A DNA stretch of 12,563 nucleotides from UBA1930 sp943368475 (lineage in GTDB: Bacteria; Bacteroidota; Bacteroidia; Chitinophagales; Chitinophagaceae), in assembly GCA_943368475.1 (NCBI GenBank), contig CALRLF020000102.1:1-12563 (forward strand), given 5' to 3'. Made by a program: the position numbers and the translations under genes. Positions within the stretch are counted from its first letter, which is position 1. Every line of letters starts with the position of its first letter. The notes under the pieces are model-generated. The model was not told the origin of the DNA, searched no databases, and worked only from the letters and a program-made list of their open reading frames with translations. Positions 1 through 6,963 of this stretch are shown here, one piece after another.

Positions 1-146
1 CTGGCCATAAAATGCAATCCCTTTACCTGCATATTGGGTGTGCCATCTTTATTAAAAAATCTTCCTCCACTTAGATTGCCATTTGTACTTAGTCCAGTTT
101 CAGTTTCTGTTTTTGCTTTTTTATTCAGTCTGTGTAAAAATGCCAT
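1..146 (-). CDS. Inward-rectifier K+ channel (KirBac type), N-terminal fragment
   Basis: Reading the minus strand from the ATG at 146-144 gives 48 codons that run off the left edge of the window. The segment starts MAFLHRLNKKAKTETETG and continues with GGRFFNKDGTPN at about residues 27-38. The pattern GRF.NKDG..N is the cytoplasmic N-terminal strand of Kir channels (eukaryotic members have RFVKKDGHCN), and Bacteroidota KirBac proteins carry the same stretch just before the slide helix and first membrane helix. Those helices, the selectivity filter and the C-terminal cytoplasmic domain lie outside the window, so channel function is inferred from the N-terminus alone. The protein would conduct K+ across the inner membrane. 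The gene is divergent from the flippase gene, with 78 bases between the two starts, and has a TAnnTTTG box at a suitable distance upstream. It is probably unrelated to glycan synthesis. Confidence 0.72.
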   Translation of the reverse strand, partial: MAFLHRLNKKAKTETETGLSTNGNLSGGRFFNKDGTPNMQVKGLHFMA

Positions 147-167
147 ATACTATTACTTGTGTTTTTT

Positions 168-175
168 CAAAAATA
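168..175 (-). promoter_or_regulatory. Putative -7 box (TATTTTTG) of the Kir channel gene
   Basis: The minus strand reads TATTTTTG here, a full match to the Bacteroidota -7 consensus TAnnTTTG. The box ends 21 bases before the ATG at 146. No TTTG element is seen at the expected -33 spacing, so the call rests on the -7 motif and its position in the divergent gap. Confidence 0.4.
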
Positions 176-224
176 CACTAATAAAACTATCGTATTTTAG
201 CCACTTTAATTTAAGAATACTGTA

Positions 225-1541
225 ATGACGTTTGAGAAACTGTTGCAACAAAGCTTGATATGGAGAGGATTTTACTTTATTACAGTATTACTTGTAAATA
301 TTGTTTTAAGCAGATATCTGCAAGCCGATGGTGCTGGTTGGATCTATTACATGACTAATTTTTTTTCCCTAATTTTATTAATTGCCAGTCTTAGCATGGA
401 AAGTGGGTATACTTATTTTACTTCTGGTAATATCATTCATCAAAATAAGCTTGCTTGGTTTTCATTATTATGGACATTGATAGTTGCTTTATTTGTAGGT
501 TTATTGGTTGCCATTTATTTTACCAAAATAAAACCAATAGCACCTTCCGAAATGAAGCAATACCTGTTGTATTCACTAACCTATATCTGCGGAATTGTGT
601 TAATGAATTTTTTTTCAGTGCTCTTCTATGCACAAAAAAATTATTTAATTCCAAATTTTGTTATGGGTGTGTTGAATATTGCTTTGTGTTGCTTTATTTT
701 CATTAATTACAACAAAAGCAATAGTTACGAAACTGTTGTAAATGGTTATTTTTTTAGTATTCTTTTACAAGGAGTTATATTGGCTATTGTATTTATGATT
801 TCTAATAAAAGTATTCAACAAATTAGTTTTCCAAACCTTGCAGAGTTTAAGCAATTACTTAAATATTCGTTGGTAGCATTAGCTGGTAATTTGGTGTTTT
901 ATTTTGTTTATAGGGTAGATTATTGGTTTGTTCGTTACAATACAGCCAGCTGTTTGCCAGAAGATTTAGGCAACTATATTCAGGCTTCTAAACTAGGACA
1001 ATTGTTGTTGGTATTGCCACAAATTTTTGCAAGTGTAATCTTTCCACAAACGGCAAGTGGACAGCTAAGAAGTAATGTAAATCAATCAATCCTTGTTTTA
1101 TTCAGGGTGTTTTTATTGGTATTTATTGCTATCATTTTATTTATTGCTATTGTTGGCAATTGGTTGTTTCCTTTTGTGTTTGGGCATTCATTTAATAATA
1201 TCACCATTCCTTTATTATTGTTGTTACCTGGCATTTTTGGGATTGCTGTTTTGGTTTTATTATCTGCATATTTTTCGGGGAAAGGCAAAGTTGGTATTAA
1301 CGTAAAAGGTGCTGGGTTGGCATTAATTGTTGTGATAATAGGCGATATTATTTTTATTCCAAAGTATGGAATTTATGCAGCAGCAATTGTAAGTACGATT
1401 GGTTATTTGGTGAACTTGTTTTATGCACTTTGGCATTTTTTTAATGATTATCAATTGAATTATTCATTGTTGTTTCAATTTAAAAAAATGGATTTTTTTT
1501 GGTTGAAAAATATGTTGTTCAATAAAAAAGAAGTACAATGA
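225..1541 (+). CDS. MOP-superfamily polysaccharide/oligosaccharide flippase (Wzx-like)
   Basis: This 438-residue protein is almost entirely hydrophobic, with about 12-14 predicted membrane helices separated by short polar loops. That is the size and pattern of the polysaccharide export branch of the MOP (MATE-like) flippases, which move lipid-linked oligosaccharides to the outer face of the inner membrane. The N-terminus (IWRGFYFITVLLVNIVLSRYL) matches the usual first helix. A mid-protein segment with VDYWFVRY at about residues 231-238, followed by LGNYIQASKLGQLLLVLPQ, resembles the conserved charged helix of this family. The last helix is followed by a short basic tail. The start has no Shine-Dalgarno sequence, as usual in Bacteroidota. 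The stop codon overlaps the next gene's start as ATGA, implying translational coupling to the glycosyltransferase. The substrate cannot be read from sequence; O-antigen, capsule or exopolysaccharide units are all possible. Confidence 0.8.
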   Translation: MTFEKLLQQSLIWRGFYFITVLLVNIVLSRYLQADGAGWIYYMTNFFSLILLIASLSMESGYTYFTSGNIIHQNKLAWFSLLWTLIVALFVGLLVAIYFTKIKPIAPSEMKQYLLYSLTYICGIVLMNFFSVLFYAQKNYLIPNFVMGVLNIALCCFIFINYNKSNSYETVVNGYFFSILLQGVILAIVFMISNKSIQQISFPNLAEFKQLLKYSLVALAGNLVFYFVYRVDYWFVRYNTASCLPEDLGNYIQASKLGQLLLVLPQIFASVIFPQTASGQLRSNVNQSILVLFRVFLLVFIAIILFIAIVGNWLFPFVFGHSFNNITIPLLLLLPGIFGIAVLVLLSAYFSGKGKVGINVKGAGLALIVVIIGDIIFIPKYGIYAAAIVSTIGYLVNLFYALWHFFNDYQLNYSLLFQFKKMDFFWLKNMLFNKKEVQ

Positions 1542-2704
1542 AAGTACTGTGGTTAGCAAGTTGGTATCCAAACAAATATGAACCTGTAAATGGTGATTTT
1601 GTTCAACGTCATGCACAGGCTGTTGCTACATTATTACCTATTACTGTTATTCACGTTGCACAATTAGGACCAGATACGGATACCGATTTCTCTTGCGTAG
1701 AAAATATACATCACAACTTAAGAGAATTAATATATACTTTTTCATTTCGGAAAACAGGTTTTCGTTTATTCGACAAAATCAGGTACAATAAAAACTATAC
1801 ACGATTTTATTTAGAAATTTTAGAAAGCTATATTCAACAAAATGGTCGTCCTGATATTATTCATGTTCACATCCCCATGAAAGCAGGTTTAGCTGCAATT
1901 CAACTTAAAAAAAAATACAATATACCTTTTGTCGTTTCAGAGCAGGCATCTTATTACGAACCTGCAGCTCCCGATACTTTTAATAAACGCAGTTGGTTTT
2001 TTAGAAAAAATACAGCTAAGGTTTTTCAAGCTGCAACTATTGCAACCAATGTTTCTAATACAATAGGAAAAAGAATACAGCGAATGTTTCAACTAAAAGC
2101 TGTTATTCCAATTCACAATGTGGTAGATACAAATGTGTTTTATCCAAAACCAAAAACAGATCATTCAATTTTTCAATGGTTACATGTTTCTACACTTGGT
2201 GAACAAAAGAATATTAATGGTTTACTAAAAGCTTTTAAATTATTAAATGAACGATTTGCTAAAAACTGGACTTTAAACTTAGTTGGACCTCTATATAAAC
2301 AATACAATCAATTAGTTATCGACTTAAATTTAAGTGAACAAATTACATTTACTGGAGAGTTACAACACAATGCTGTTGCCAAAGCTATGCAAGATGCAGA
2401 TGCTTTTGTACTTTTTAGTAAGCATGAAAATTTTCCTTGTGTAATTCCTGAAGCTCTTTGTTGTGGCTTGCCAGTAGTCGCTTCCAATGTTGGAGGCGTG
2501 GCGGAAGCAATTACAAAAGAAAATGGCATAGTTGTAATTTCTGAAGATGTAGAAATGCTGGCCAAAGCACTTGCTGATTTAATGAATAAACGTGCAAAAC
2601 TATCTACTGAAAGTATTGTAAAAGAGGCACAAAATAAGTACAGCAATGCTGTTATTGGAAATCAGTTTGTGCAGCTTTATGAAAAAACAATCAATAAACT
2701 CTAG
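1538..2704 (+). CDS. Glycosyltransferase family 4 (GT-B fold)
   Basis: The 388-residue protein has the two-domain GT-B layout. The N-terminal acceptor domain opens with MKVLWLASWYPNKYEPVNGDF, the familiar start of GT4 enzymes, whose Asn-Gly-Asp-Phe loop (about residues 18-21) lies near the nucleotide-sugar cleft. The linker region contains PIHNVVDTNVF. The C-terminal donor domain begins near HVSTLGEQKNINGLLKAF and carries the EX7E signature, Glu297 and Glu305 in HENFPCVIPEALCCGLPVVAS, which binds the nucleotide-sugar donor. Length is normal and no signal peptide is present, so the enzyme should act on the cytoplasmic side of the inner membrane. It overlaps the flippase gene by four bases, so it probably adds a sugar to the glycan that the flippase exports. 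Donor and acceptor are unknown. Its stop codon shares a CTAG with the convergent gene downstream. Confidence 0.88.
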   Translation: MKVLWLASWYPNKYEPVNGDFVQRHAQAVATLLPITVIHVAQLGPDTDTDFSCVENIHHNLRELIYTFSFRKTGFRLFDKIRYNKNYTRFYLEILESYIQQNGRPDIIHVHIPMKAGLAAIQLKKKYNIPFVVSEQASYYEPAAPDTFNKRSWFFRKNTAKVFQAATIATNVSNTIGKRIQRMFQLKAVIPIHNVVDTNVFYPKPKTDHSIFQWLHVSTLGEQKNINGLLKAFKLLNERFAKNWTLNLVGPLYKQYNQLVIDLNLSEQITFTGELQHNAVAKAMQDADAFVLFSKHENFPCVIPEALCCGLPVVASNVGGVAEAITKENGIVVISEDVEMLAKALADLMNKRAKLSTESIVKEAQNKYSNAVIGNQFVQLYEKTINKL

Positions 2705-2985
2705 CTAATATTTTTTGTAATAATATAAACTAAAATAACCAGAGCGGTCATTATATATACATAATAATTCAGCAAATTATTCCAACGCATAAAAGTAACA
2801 CGCTTCTTATTGCTGCTCATTCGTACTTCATCTGTATTATAAATTCTAAAAAAACTAAAGAATAGTTCAGCTAAATCCCATCTCTTCATTTTAGAAATTA
2901 AATAGCTTTTTGCTATAAAAGCAGCAGCTATGGTAAGTAAGAAAAATGGTAACCCCGTTTTTAATATTTCAACAATAATATCCAT
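2701..2985 (-). CDS. Small two-helix membrane protein of unknown function
   Basis: This 94-residue protein has a hydrophobic helix at about residues 5-30, a basic polar middle (about 31-68, including KMKRWD and SSNKKR) and a second helix at about residues 70-91. By the positive-inside rule the loop should be cytoplasmic and both ends periplasmic. I do not recognise a family. The frame is judged real for three reasons: both helices are well formed, the gene fills the space between the glycosyltransferase stop and the lepA promoter region, and a full TAnnTTTG box precedes it on the same strand. It is convergent with the glycosyltransferase gene and divergent from lepA. The ATG at 2985 is the only good start after that box. 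A role tied to lepA or to glycan export is not supported by anything seen. Confidence 0.68.
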   Translation of the reverse strand: MDIIVEILKTGLPFFLLTIAAAFIAKSYLISKMKRWDLAELFFSFFRIYNTDEVRMSSNKKRVTFMRWNNLLNYYVYIMTALVILVYIITKNIS

Positions 2986-3043
2986 GTGAAAATTTCAAGT
3001 TTAGCGTATGTTTCGTAAAACATTTCAACAAAGGGGATTACAA

Positions 3044-3051
3044 CAAATATA
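3044..3051 (-). promoter_or_regulatory. Putative -7 box (TATATTTG) of the 94-residue membrane protein gene
   Basis: The minus strand reads TTATATTTGT, an exact TAnnTTTG match, 58 bases before the ATG at 2985. The leader between them contains a 6+6 inverted repeat at 3008-3023 (ATGTTT-CGTA-AAACAT). The box lies back to back with the lepA box, so the 106-base gap looks like a divergent double promoter. No -33 element is evident. Confidence 0.5.
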
Positions 3052-3075
3052 AAGGAATATTTTTTGTTACTGCAT

Positions 3076-3083
3076 TATATTTG
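3076..3083 (+). promoter_or_regulatory. Putative -7 box (TATATTTG) of lepA
   Basis: TTATATTTGC at 3075-3084 is an exact TAnnTTTG match and shares the decamer TTAYATTTGC with the boxes before yggS and the ompH-like gene. Only eight bases separate it from the lepA ATG. If transcription starts a few bases after the box, as is usual for this motif, the mRNA has almost no leader. Confidence 0.55.
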
Positions 3084-3091
3084 CCGCACTT

Positions 3092-4876
3092 ATGAAGCAT
3101 ATCAGAAATTTTTGCATTATTGCACACATTGATCACGGAAAAAGTACGTTAGCCGATCGTTTACTCGAACATACCAAAACCATTGGTGAAAGAGATATGA
3201 TGAATCAGGTTTTGGATGATATGGATTTAGAACGTGAAAAAGGAATCACGATTAAAAGTCATGCTATTCAGGTAAGCTACAAACACAAAGGAGAAGATTA
3301 TATTTTAAATTTAATTGATACACCTGGCCACGTAGATTTTAGCTACGAAGTAAGCCGTGCATTAGCAGCATGTGAAGGAGCTTTGCTACTGGTAGATGCT
3401 TCTCAGGGAATTCAGGCTCAAACAATTAGTAACTTGTATTTGGCAATTGGAAACGACTTAGAAATAATTCCTTGTATCAATAAAATTGATATGGATGGAG
3501 CAATGATTCCTGAAGTTACTGATCAAATTGTTGACCTTATTGGCTGTAAACCAGAAGATATATTATTGGCAAGTGGTAAAAGTGGAATTGGGATTGAAGA
3601 AATTTTAGCTGCAATTGTTGAAAGAATTCCAGCCCCCGAAGGTAGCGAAGAAGCCCCATTACAGGCTTTAATTTTTGATAGTGTATACAATAGTTTTAGA
3701 GGAATTATTGTGTATTACAGAATTATGAATGGTATTTTAAAGAAAGGCGATAAAATTCGGTTTTCAGCAACTGGACAAGATTATGAAGCTTTAGAAGTAG
3801 GAATTCTAAAGCTTGGAATGGAAGAAAAGAAACAGGTTAAATGTGGCGATGTTGGCTATATTATTACTGGGATTAAAAATGCTAAAGAAGTTAAAGTAGG
3901 CGATACGATTACATTAGCTAATAATCCAGCTCCAATGATACAGGGTTTTGAAGAGGTTAAACCCATGGTATTTGCAGGTATTTTTCCTGTAGAAACAGAT
4001 GCATTTGAGGAATTGAGAGATTGTATGGAAAAACTACAATTAAATGATGCTTCTTTAACTTTTGAATTAGAAACTTCTCAAGCCTTAGGTTTTGGTTTTC
4101 GATGTGGTTTTCTTGGATTGCTACACATGGAAATTATTCAAGAACGTTTAGAACGTGAGTATAATCAAACGGTAATTACTACTGTTCCCAACGTAAGTTT
4201 TATTGCATACACCAGCAAAGGCGATAAAATTATTGTAAACAATCCAACCGAAATGCCAGATCCAACAAAGTTGGATAGGATCGAAGAGCCTTTTATCAAA
4301 GCCCAAATTATTACCCAGAGTGATTATATTGGTAATATTATGACTTTGTGTTTAGGCAAACGTGGAATTCTAATCAATCAGTCTTATATAACACCAACAA
4401 GGGTTGAGCTAATATTTGAAATGCCTTTAACCGAAATCGTATTTGATTTTTACGATAAATTAAAAAGTCAAACCCGTGGTTATGCTTCTTTCGATTATAC
4501 ACCAATTGGTTATCGAGAAGCAGATATTATTAAAATGGACATTCTTCTAAATAGTGAGAAAGTAGATGCTTTGAGTGCATTAATTCATAGAGGAAGGGCC
4601 CAAGATTTTGGTAGAAAATTATGTGAGAAATTGAAAGAATTATTAACCAAACAACAGTTTCAAATTGCGATTCAAGCTGCTATTGGTGCAAAAGTTATTG
4701 CCCGTGAAAATATCAGTGCAATGCGTAAAGATGTTACTGCCAAATGTTATGGTGGTGATATTAGCCGTAAACGTAAGTTGTTAGAAAAACAAAAAGAAGG
4801 CAAAAAAAGAATGCGTCAAATTGGTAATGTCGAAGTTCCACAAGAAGCTTTCTTAGCAGTACTTAAACTAGATTAA
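3092..4876 (+). CDS. lepA: Elongation factor 4 (LepA), ribosomal back-translocase GTPase
   Basis: The 594-residue protein matches EF-4/LepA over its whole length; family members are about 595-600 residues. The GTPase domain shows G1 AHIDHGKST (11-19), the switch I region EREKGITIKS (47-56), G3 DTPGH (76-80), G4 NKID (130-133) and a G5-like ASGKSG (160-165), where many relatives have SAK. The EF-G-like domains II, III and V follow, including GFRCGFLGLLHMEI, and the LepA-specific C-terminal domain closes with the basic KCYGGDISRKRKLLEKQKEGKKRM stretch near the end. There is no EF-G domain IV, which separates it from EF-G. It binds stalled or mistranslocated ribosomes in the cytoplasm and hydrolyses GTP. 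The start at 3092 places MKHIRNFCIIAHIDHGKS exactly as in homologues. The gene has its own promoter box and an intrinsic terminator, so it is probably monocistronic. Confidence 0.98.
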   Translation: MKHIRNFCIIAHIDHGKSTLADRLLEHTKTIGERDMMNQVLDDMDLEREKGITIKSHAIQVSYKHKGEDYILNLIDTPGHVDFSYEVSRALAACEGALLLVDASQGIQAQTISNLYLAIGNDLEIIPCINKIDMDGAMIPEVTDQIVDLIGCKPEDILLASGKSGIGIEEILAAIVERIPAPEGSEEAPLQALIFDSVYNSFRGIIVYYRIMNGILKKGDKIRFSATGQDYEALEVGILKLGMEEKKQVKCGDVGYIITGIKNAKEVKVGDTITLANNPAPMIQGFEEVKPMVFAGIFPVETDAFEELRDCMEKLQLNDASLTFELETSQALGFGFRCGFLGLLHMEIIQERLEREYNQTVITTVPNVSFIAYTSKGDKIIVNNPTEMPDPTKLDRIEEPFIKAQIITQSDYIGNIMTLCLGKRGILINQSYITPTRVELIFEMPLTEIVFDFYDKLKSQTRGYASFDYTPIGYREADIIKMDILLNSEKVDALSALIHRGRAQDFGRKLCEKLKELLTKQQFQIAIQAAIGAKVIARENISAMRKDVTAKCYGGDISRKRKLLEKQKEGKKRMRQIGNVEVPQEAFLAVLKLD

Positions 4877-4894
4877 CTTTAAAATACTTCTAGT

Positions 4895-4927
4895 AAAACG
4901 GGATTGAAATTTTCAATCCCGTTTTTT
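4895..4927 (+). terminator. Intrinsic terminator after lepA
   Basis: A perfect 14-bp stem (4895-4908 with 4912-4925) with core ACGGGATTGAA and a three-base loop is followed by a T run to 4927. It begins 18 bases after the lepA stop. The A tract on the left arm means it could also work from the other strand. Confidence 0.9.
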
Positions 4928-5103
4928 ATTTATCAAACCCTTAGCAATTATTTTAAAAAATTACATATTTTAATTAAACCAAACAATAAAATAATTTTTT
5001 TATAATCAATTCACCAATACATTCGTTATATACAAGTCTTAACCAGACATTTTCAAATAAGTTTTATTGTTTTCGTCTCCGCATTCAAAGTTCATTGATT
5101 TAT

Positions 5104-5136
5104 GTTAGTAATTCATTTTATCTAAAAATTACTAGC
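5104..5136. repeat. Inverted repeat upstream of the 83-residue gene
   Basis: TAGTAATT (5106-5113) and AATTACTA (5127-5134) are perfect inverted copies; a G-T and a G-C pair extend them to 10 bp. The loop is 13 bases and the half-site centres lie 21 bases apart, about two helical turns. The position, about 47 bases before the ATG, suits either an operator or a leader hairpin. Confidence 0.5.
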
Positions 5137-5182
5137 TGTTCAGTATTTGCATTTTTAATTAACCCTATTAAAACCAGCATTT

Positions 5183-5434
5183 ATGAAACTGTCAGAATTT
5201 ATTGTTTTGCCTCTGGAAGAAAAAAAGTTAACAGTAACACATCAAGGAGTTCCTATTGCTAAAAGAGAATTTCCTGATTACATGATTTTTTTATTTCGAT
5301 TAACAAATTTTTATGTAGAAACTTTTTGTAGTAAAAAAACCAAAAATGTTGAAGAGTACAGAGCTTTTCATAGTACCGATCATTTAGGACTTTATTTAGG
5401 ATCTATACCATTAGACGATTTGCTTAAAGAATAA
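5183..5434 (+). CDS. Small conserved-looking protein of unknown function
   Basis: The 83-residue protein starts MKLSEFIVLPLEEKKLTVTH and ends IPLDDLLKE. It has no signal peptide or membrane helix and no motif I can name; the aromatic-rich centre (YMIFLFRLTNFYVETFC, about residues 33-49) suggests a compact alpha/beta fold. I have a general impression that proteins of this shape occur as short hypothetical proteins in Chitinophagaceae-like genomes, but this is memory rather than a search result. Support for coding comes from an uninterrupted frame with sensible amino-acid composition in a region with no competing frame, and from the flanking structures: a possible promoter before it and an inverted repeat that begins two bases after its TAA stop. 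No neighbour suggests a role. Confidence 0.72.
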   Translation: MKLSEFIVLPLEEKKLTVTHQGVPIAKREFPDYMIFLFRLTNFYVETFCSKKTKNVEEYRAFHSTDHLGLYLGSIPLDDLLKE

Positions 5435-5435
5435 C

Positions 5436-5534
5436 TTTTTCTTATTCACTATTCCTAAATTTATAGACAAGCTTTTTTGAAAGATTTGACCTCATTTTTT
5501 GACTTTCAAGTTTCTATAAAATGAATAAGAAAAA
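5436..5534. repeat. 99-base nested inverted repeat between the 83-residue gene and glgC
   Basis: Three nested sets of perfect arms share one centre: 5436-5448 with 5522-5534 (13 bp, TTTTTCTTATTCA), 5460-5467 with 5513-5520 (8 bp, TTTATAGA) and 5477-5483 with 5503-5509 (7 bp, TTGAAAG). The right-hand gaps between the sets are only 1 and 3 bases, while the left-hand gaps are 11 and 9, so the fold would be a long stem with one-sided bulges. It starts two bases after the stop of the upstream gene and is followed by the T-rich TATTTTTAATTTT. It could be a terminator or 3' stabiliser, a small non-coding RNA, or the remnant of a miniature inverted-repeat element; no target duplication is visible. 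Confidence 0.65.
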
Positions 5535-5554
5535 ATATTTTTAATTTTCAAGCA

Positions 5555-5571
5555 ATTAATGCATTAATGCA
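5555..5571. promoter_or_regulatory. Overlapping palindromes / tandem octamer upstream of glgC
   Basis: ATTAATGC occurs twice in tandem (5555-5562, 5563-5570). This creates two overlapping perfect palindromes, ATTAATGCATTAAT (5555-5568) and TGCATTAATGCA (5560-5571). A weaker third copy (ACTAATTT) follows. The site lies 45-61 bases before the glgC ATG, where an operator or promoter element would be expected. No function is assigned. Confidence 0.4.
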
Positions 5572-5615
5572 CTAATTTCAGCATCGTTTTAATTCTAACC
5601 TTTTCTTTTCATTTA

Positions 5616-6914
5616 ATGCGAAGTCATATGTCATCATCAATTAGTAAAAATGTAGTAGCAGTAATTTTAGGCGGAGGAGCCGGTACTCGTTTATCTCCAC
5701 TAACTTCATCAAGAAGTAAGCCTGCAGTTCCAATTGCAGGAAAATATCGTTTAGTGGATATTCCAATTAGTAACTGTATTAATAGCAACATCAATAGAAT
5801 GTTTGTATTAACACAATTCAATAGTGCATCTTTAAATAAGCATATTAAAAACACTTATCACTTCAGTGCATTTAGTACTGGCTTTGTAGATATTTTAGCC
5901 GCAGAACAAACCCCCGATAATCCAGGTTGGTTTCAGGGAACAGCAGATGCTGTGAGGCAGAGTTTACGTCACATTGGTAACTTAGAATTTGATTATGTAC
6001 TTATTTTAAGTGGCGATCAATTATATCAAATGGATTTTGCCGAAATGCTGGCTGCACACAAAGCTAAAAATGCCGATTTAACCATTGCCACTATTCCTGT
6101 TGATGAACGTGATGCACCTGAGTTTGGTATCATGAAAACCAATGAAGAAAACTTGATTACTTCGTTTATTGAAAAGCCCAAAAAAGAAGTGTTACAAGAT
6201 TGGATAAGTGATACTGGAGAGCAAATGAAAGCTCAAGAAAAAAATTATTTAGCTTCAATGGGTATTTATATTTTCAATAGAAAAGTATTATTCGATTTTT
6301 TGCAAAATGTACATCCAGAAGCAACTGATTTTGGTAAAGAAATTATACCAGATTCTATTGCCAATTATACGGTTACCAGTTTTCAGTACGAAGGTTATTG
6401 GACAGATATTGGAAATATCTACTCTTTCTATGAAGCCAATTTGGCCTTAACACAAGAAATTCCACCTTTTAATTTGTTTGATAATAACAAAACAGTTTAC
6501 ACTCGTCCCCGAATGTTGCCACCAGCTAAAATAAGTGGTACAACTTTAGAGAAAACTGTAATTGCTGAAGGTTGTATTATACATGCCAGCCGAATTGAAA
6601 ATAGTGTTGTTGGTATCAGGGCAAGAATTGGTCATGGAACAACCATAAACAGTGCTTATATTATGGGTAACGATTATTATGAAACCATTGAAGAAATGGC
6701 TGATAATTTATCGAAAGGCATTCCTAAAATTGGTATTGGTGAAAGAAGTTTTATTAAAGATGCTATCATCGATAAAAACTGTAGAATTGGTGACGATGTA
6801 AAAATTATGGGTGGAAAAGACAAGCCAAGTGCTGACCATAAATTGTACACCATAAAAGATGGAATTGTTGTTGTAAAAAAAGGAGCAGTAATACCCAATG
6901 GGTTTGTAATTTAA
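5616..6914 (+). CDS. glgC: Glucose-1-phosphate adenylyltransferase (ADP-glucose pyrophosphorylase)
   Basis: The 432-residue enzyme makes ADP-glucose from ATP and glucose-1-phosphate, the committed step of glycogen synthesis in the cytoplasm. The N-terminal nucleotidyltransferase domain has GGGAGTRL (19-26), KPAVPIAGKYRLVDIPISNC, QGTADAVRQ and SGDQLYQMD with the likely catalytic Asp134. EGYWTDIGNIYSFYEANLALT marks the end of the catalytic domain. The C-terminal part forms the left-handed beta-helix, ending AIIDKNCRIGDDVKI and IKDGIVVVKKGAVIPNGFVI. These C-terminal motifs resemble plant and cyanobacterial enzymes more than the enterobacterial type, so the allosteric effectors may differ from fructose-1,6-bisphosphate (inference). 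An ATG four codons downstream (5628) is an equally good start, since homologues usually begin close to the GGGAGTRL strand. No glgA or glgB lies nearby in the window. An intrinsic terminator follows. Confidence 0.96.
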   Translation: MRSHMSSSISKNVVAVILGGGAGTRLSPLTSSRSKPAVPIAGKYRLVDIPISNCINSNINRMFVLTQFNSASLNKHIKNTYHFSAFSTGFVDILAAEQTPDNPGWFQGTADAVRQSLRHIGNLEFDYVLILSGDQLYQMDFAEMLAAHKAKNADLTIATIPVDERDAPEFGIMKTNEENLITSFIEKPKKEVLQDWISDTGEQMKAQEKNYLASMGIYIFNRKVLFDFLQNVHPEATDFGKEIIPDSIANYTVTSFQYEGYWTDIGNIYSFYEANLALTQEIPPFNLFDNNKTVYTRPRMLPPAKISGTTLEKTVIAEGCIIHASRIENSVVGIRARIGHGTTINSAYIMGNDYYETIEEMADNLSKGIPKIGIGERSFIKDAIIDKNCRIGDDVKIMGGKDKPSADHKLYTIKDGIVVVKKGAVIPNGFVI

Positions 6915-6932
6915 TTTTTTAAGAATTTATAT

Positions 6933-6959
6933 AACATCCTCTTTGTAGGATGTTTTTTT
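6933..6959 (+). terminator. Intrinsic terminator after glgC
   Basis: AACATCCT (6933-6940) pairs perfectly with AGGATGTT (6947-6954) across a six-base loop, and a T run continues to 6959. It starts 19 bases after the glgC stop and separates glgC from the transporter gene. Confidence 0.88.
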
Positions 6960-6963
6960 ATTG

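Larger units (their letters stand above)
4877..5182. other. 306-base gap between lepA and the 83-residue gene
   Basis: Besides the lepA terminator, this very AT-rich gap holds no open frame I would call and no recognisable RNA gene. The supportable structure is an inverted repeat at 5104-5136 and a partial promoter-like GTATTTGC at 5143-5150, about 32 bases before the next ATG. The stretch 4928-5100 shows nothing I can interpret. Confidence 0.6.

Noticed and set aside
193..200. TATTTTAG before the flippase gene as a promoter box
   Set aside because: It deviates from TAnnTTTG and such AT words are common here; the same word before the symporter was kept only because a dyad lies at the expected start point.
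34..225. 63-residue plus-strand open frame ending at the flippase start
   Set aside because: It is the antisense of the Kir channel N-terminus on the minus strand, whose GRF-NKDG motif is recognisable.
2308..2646. 112-residue minus-strand open frame inside the glycosyltransferase gene
   Set aside because: It is the complement of a gene with a clear EX7E motif and full-length GT4 architecture; its translation has no domain character of its own.
4928..5100. Possible small RNA or gene in the AT-rich stretch after the lepA terminator
   Set aside because: No sustained open frame, no strong hairpin and no promoter box could be found.
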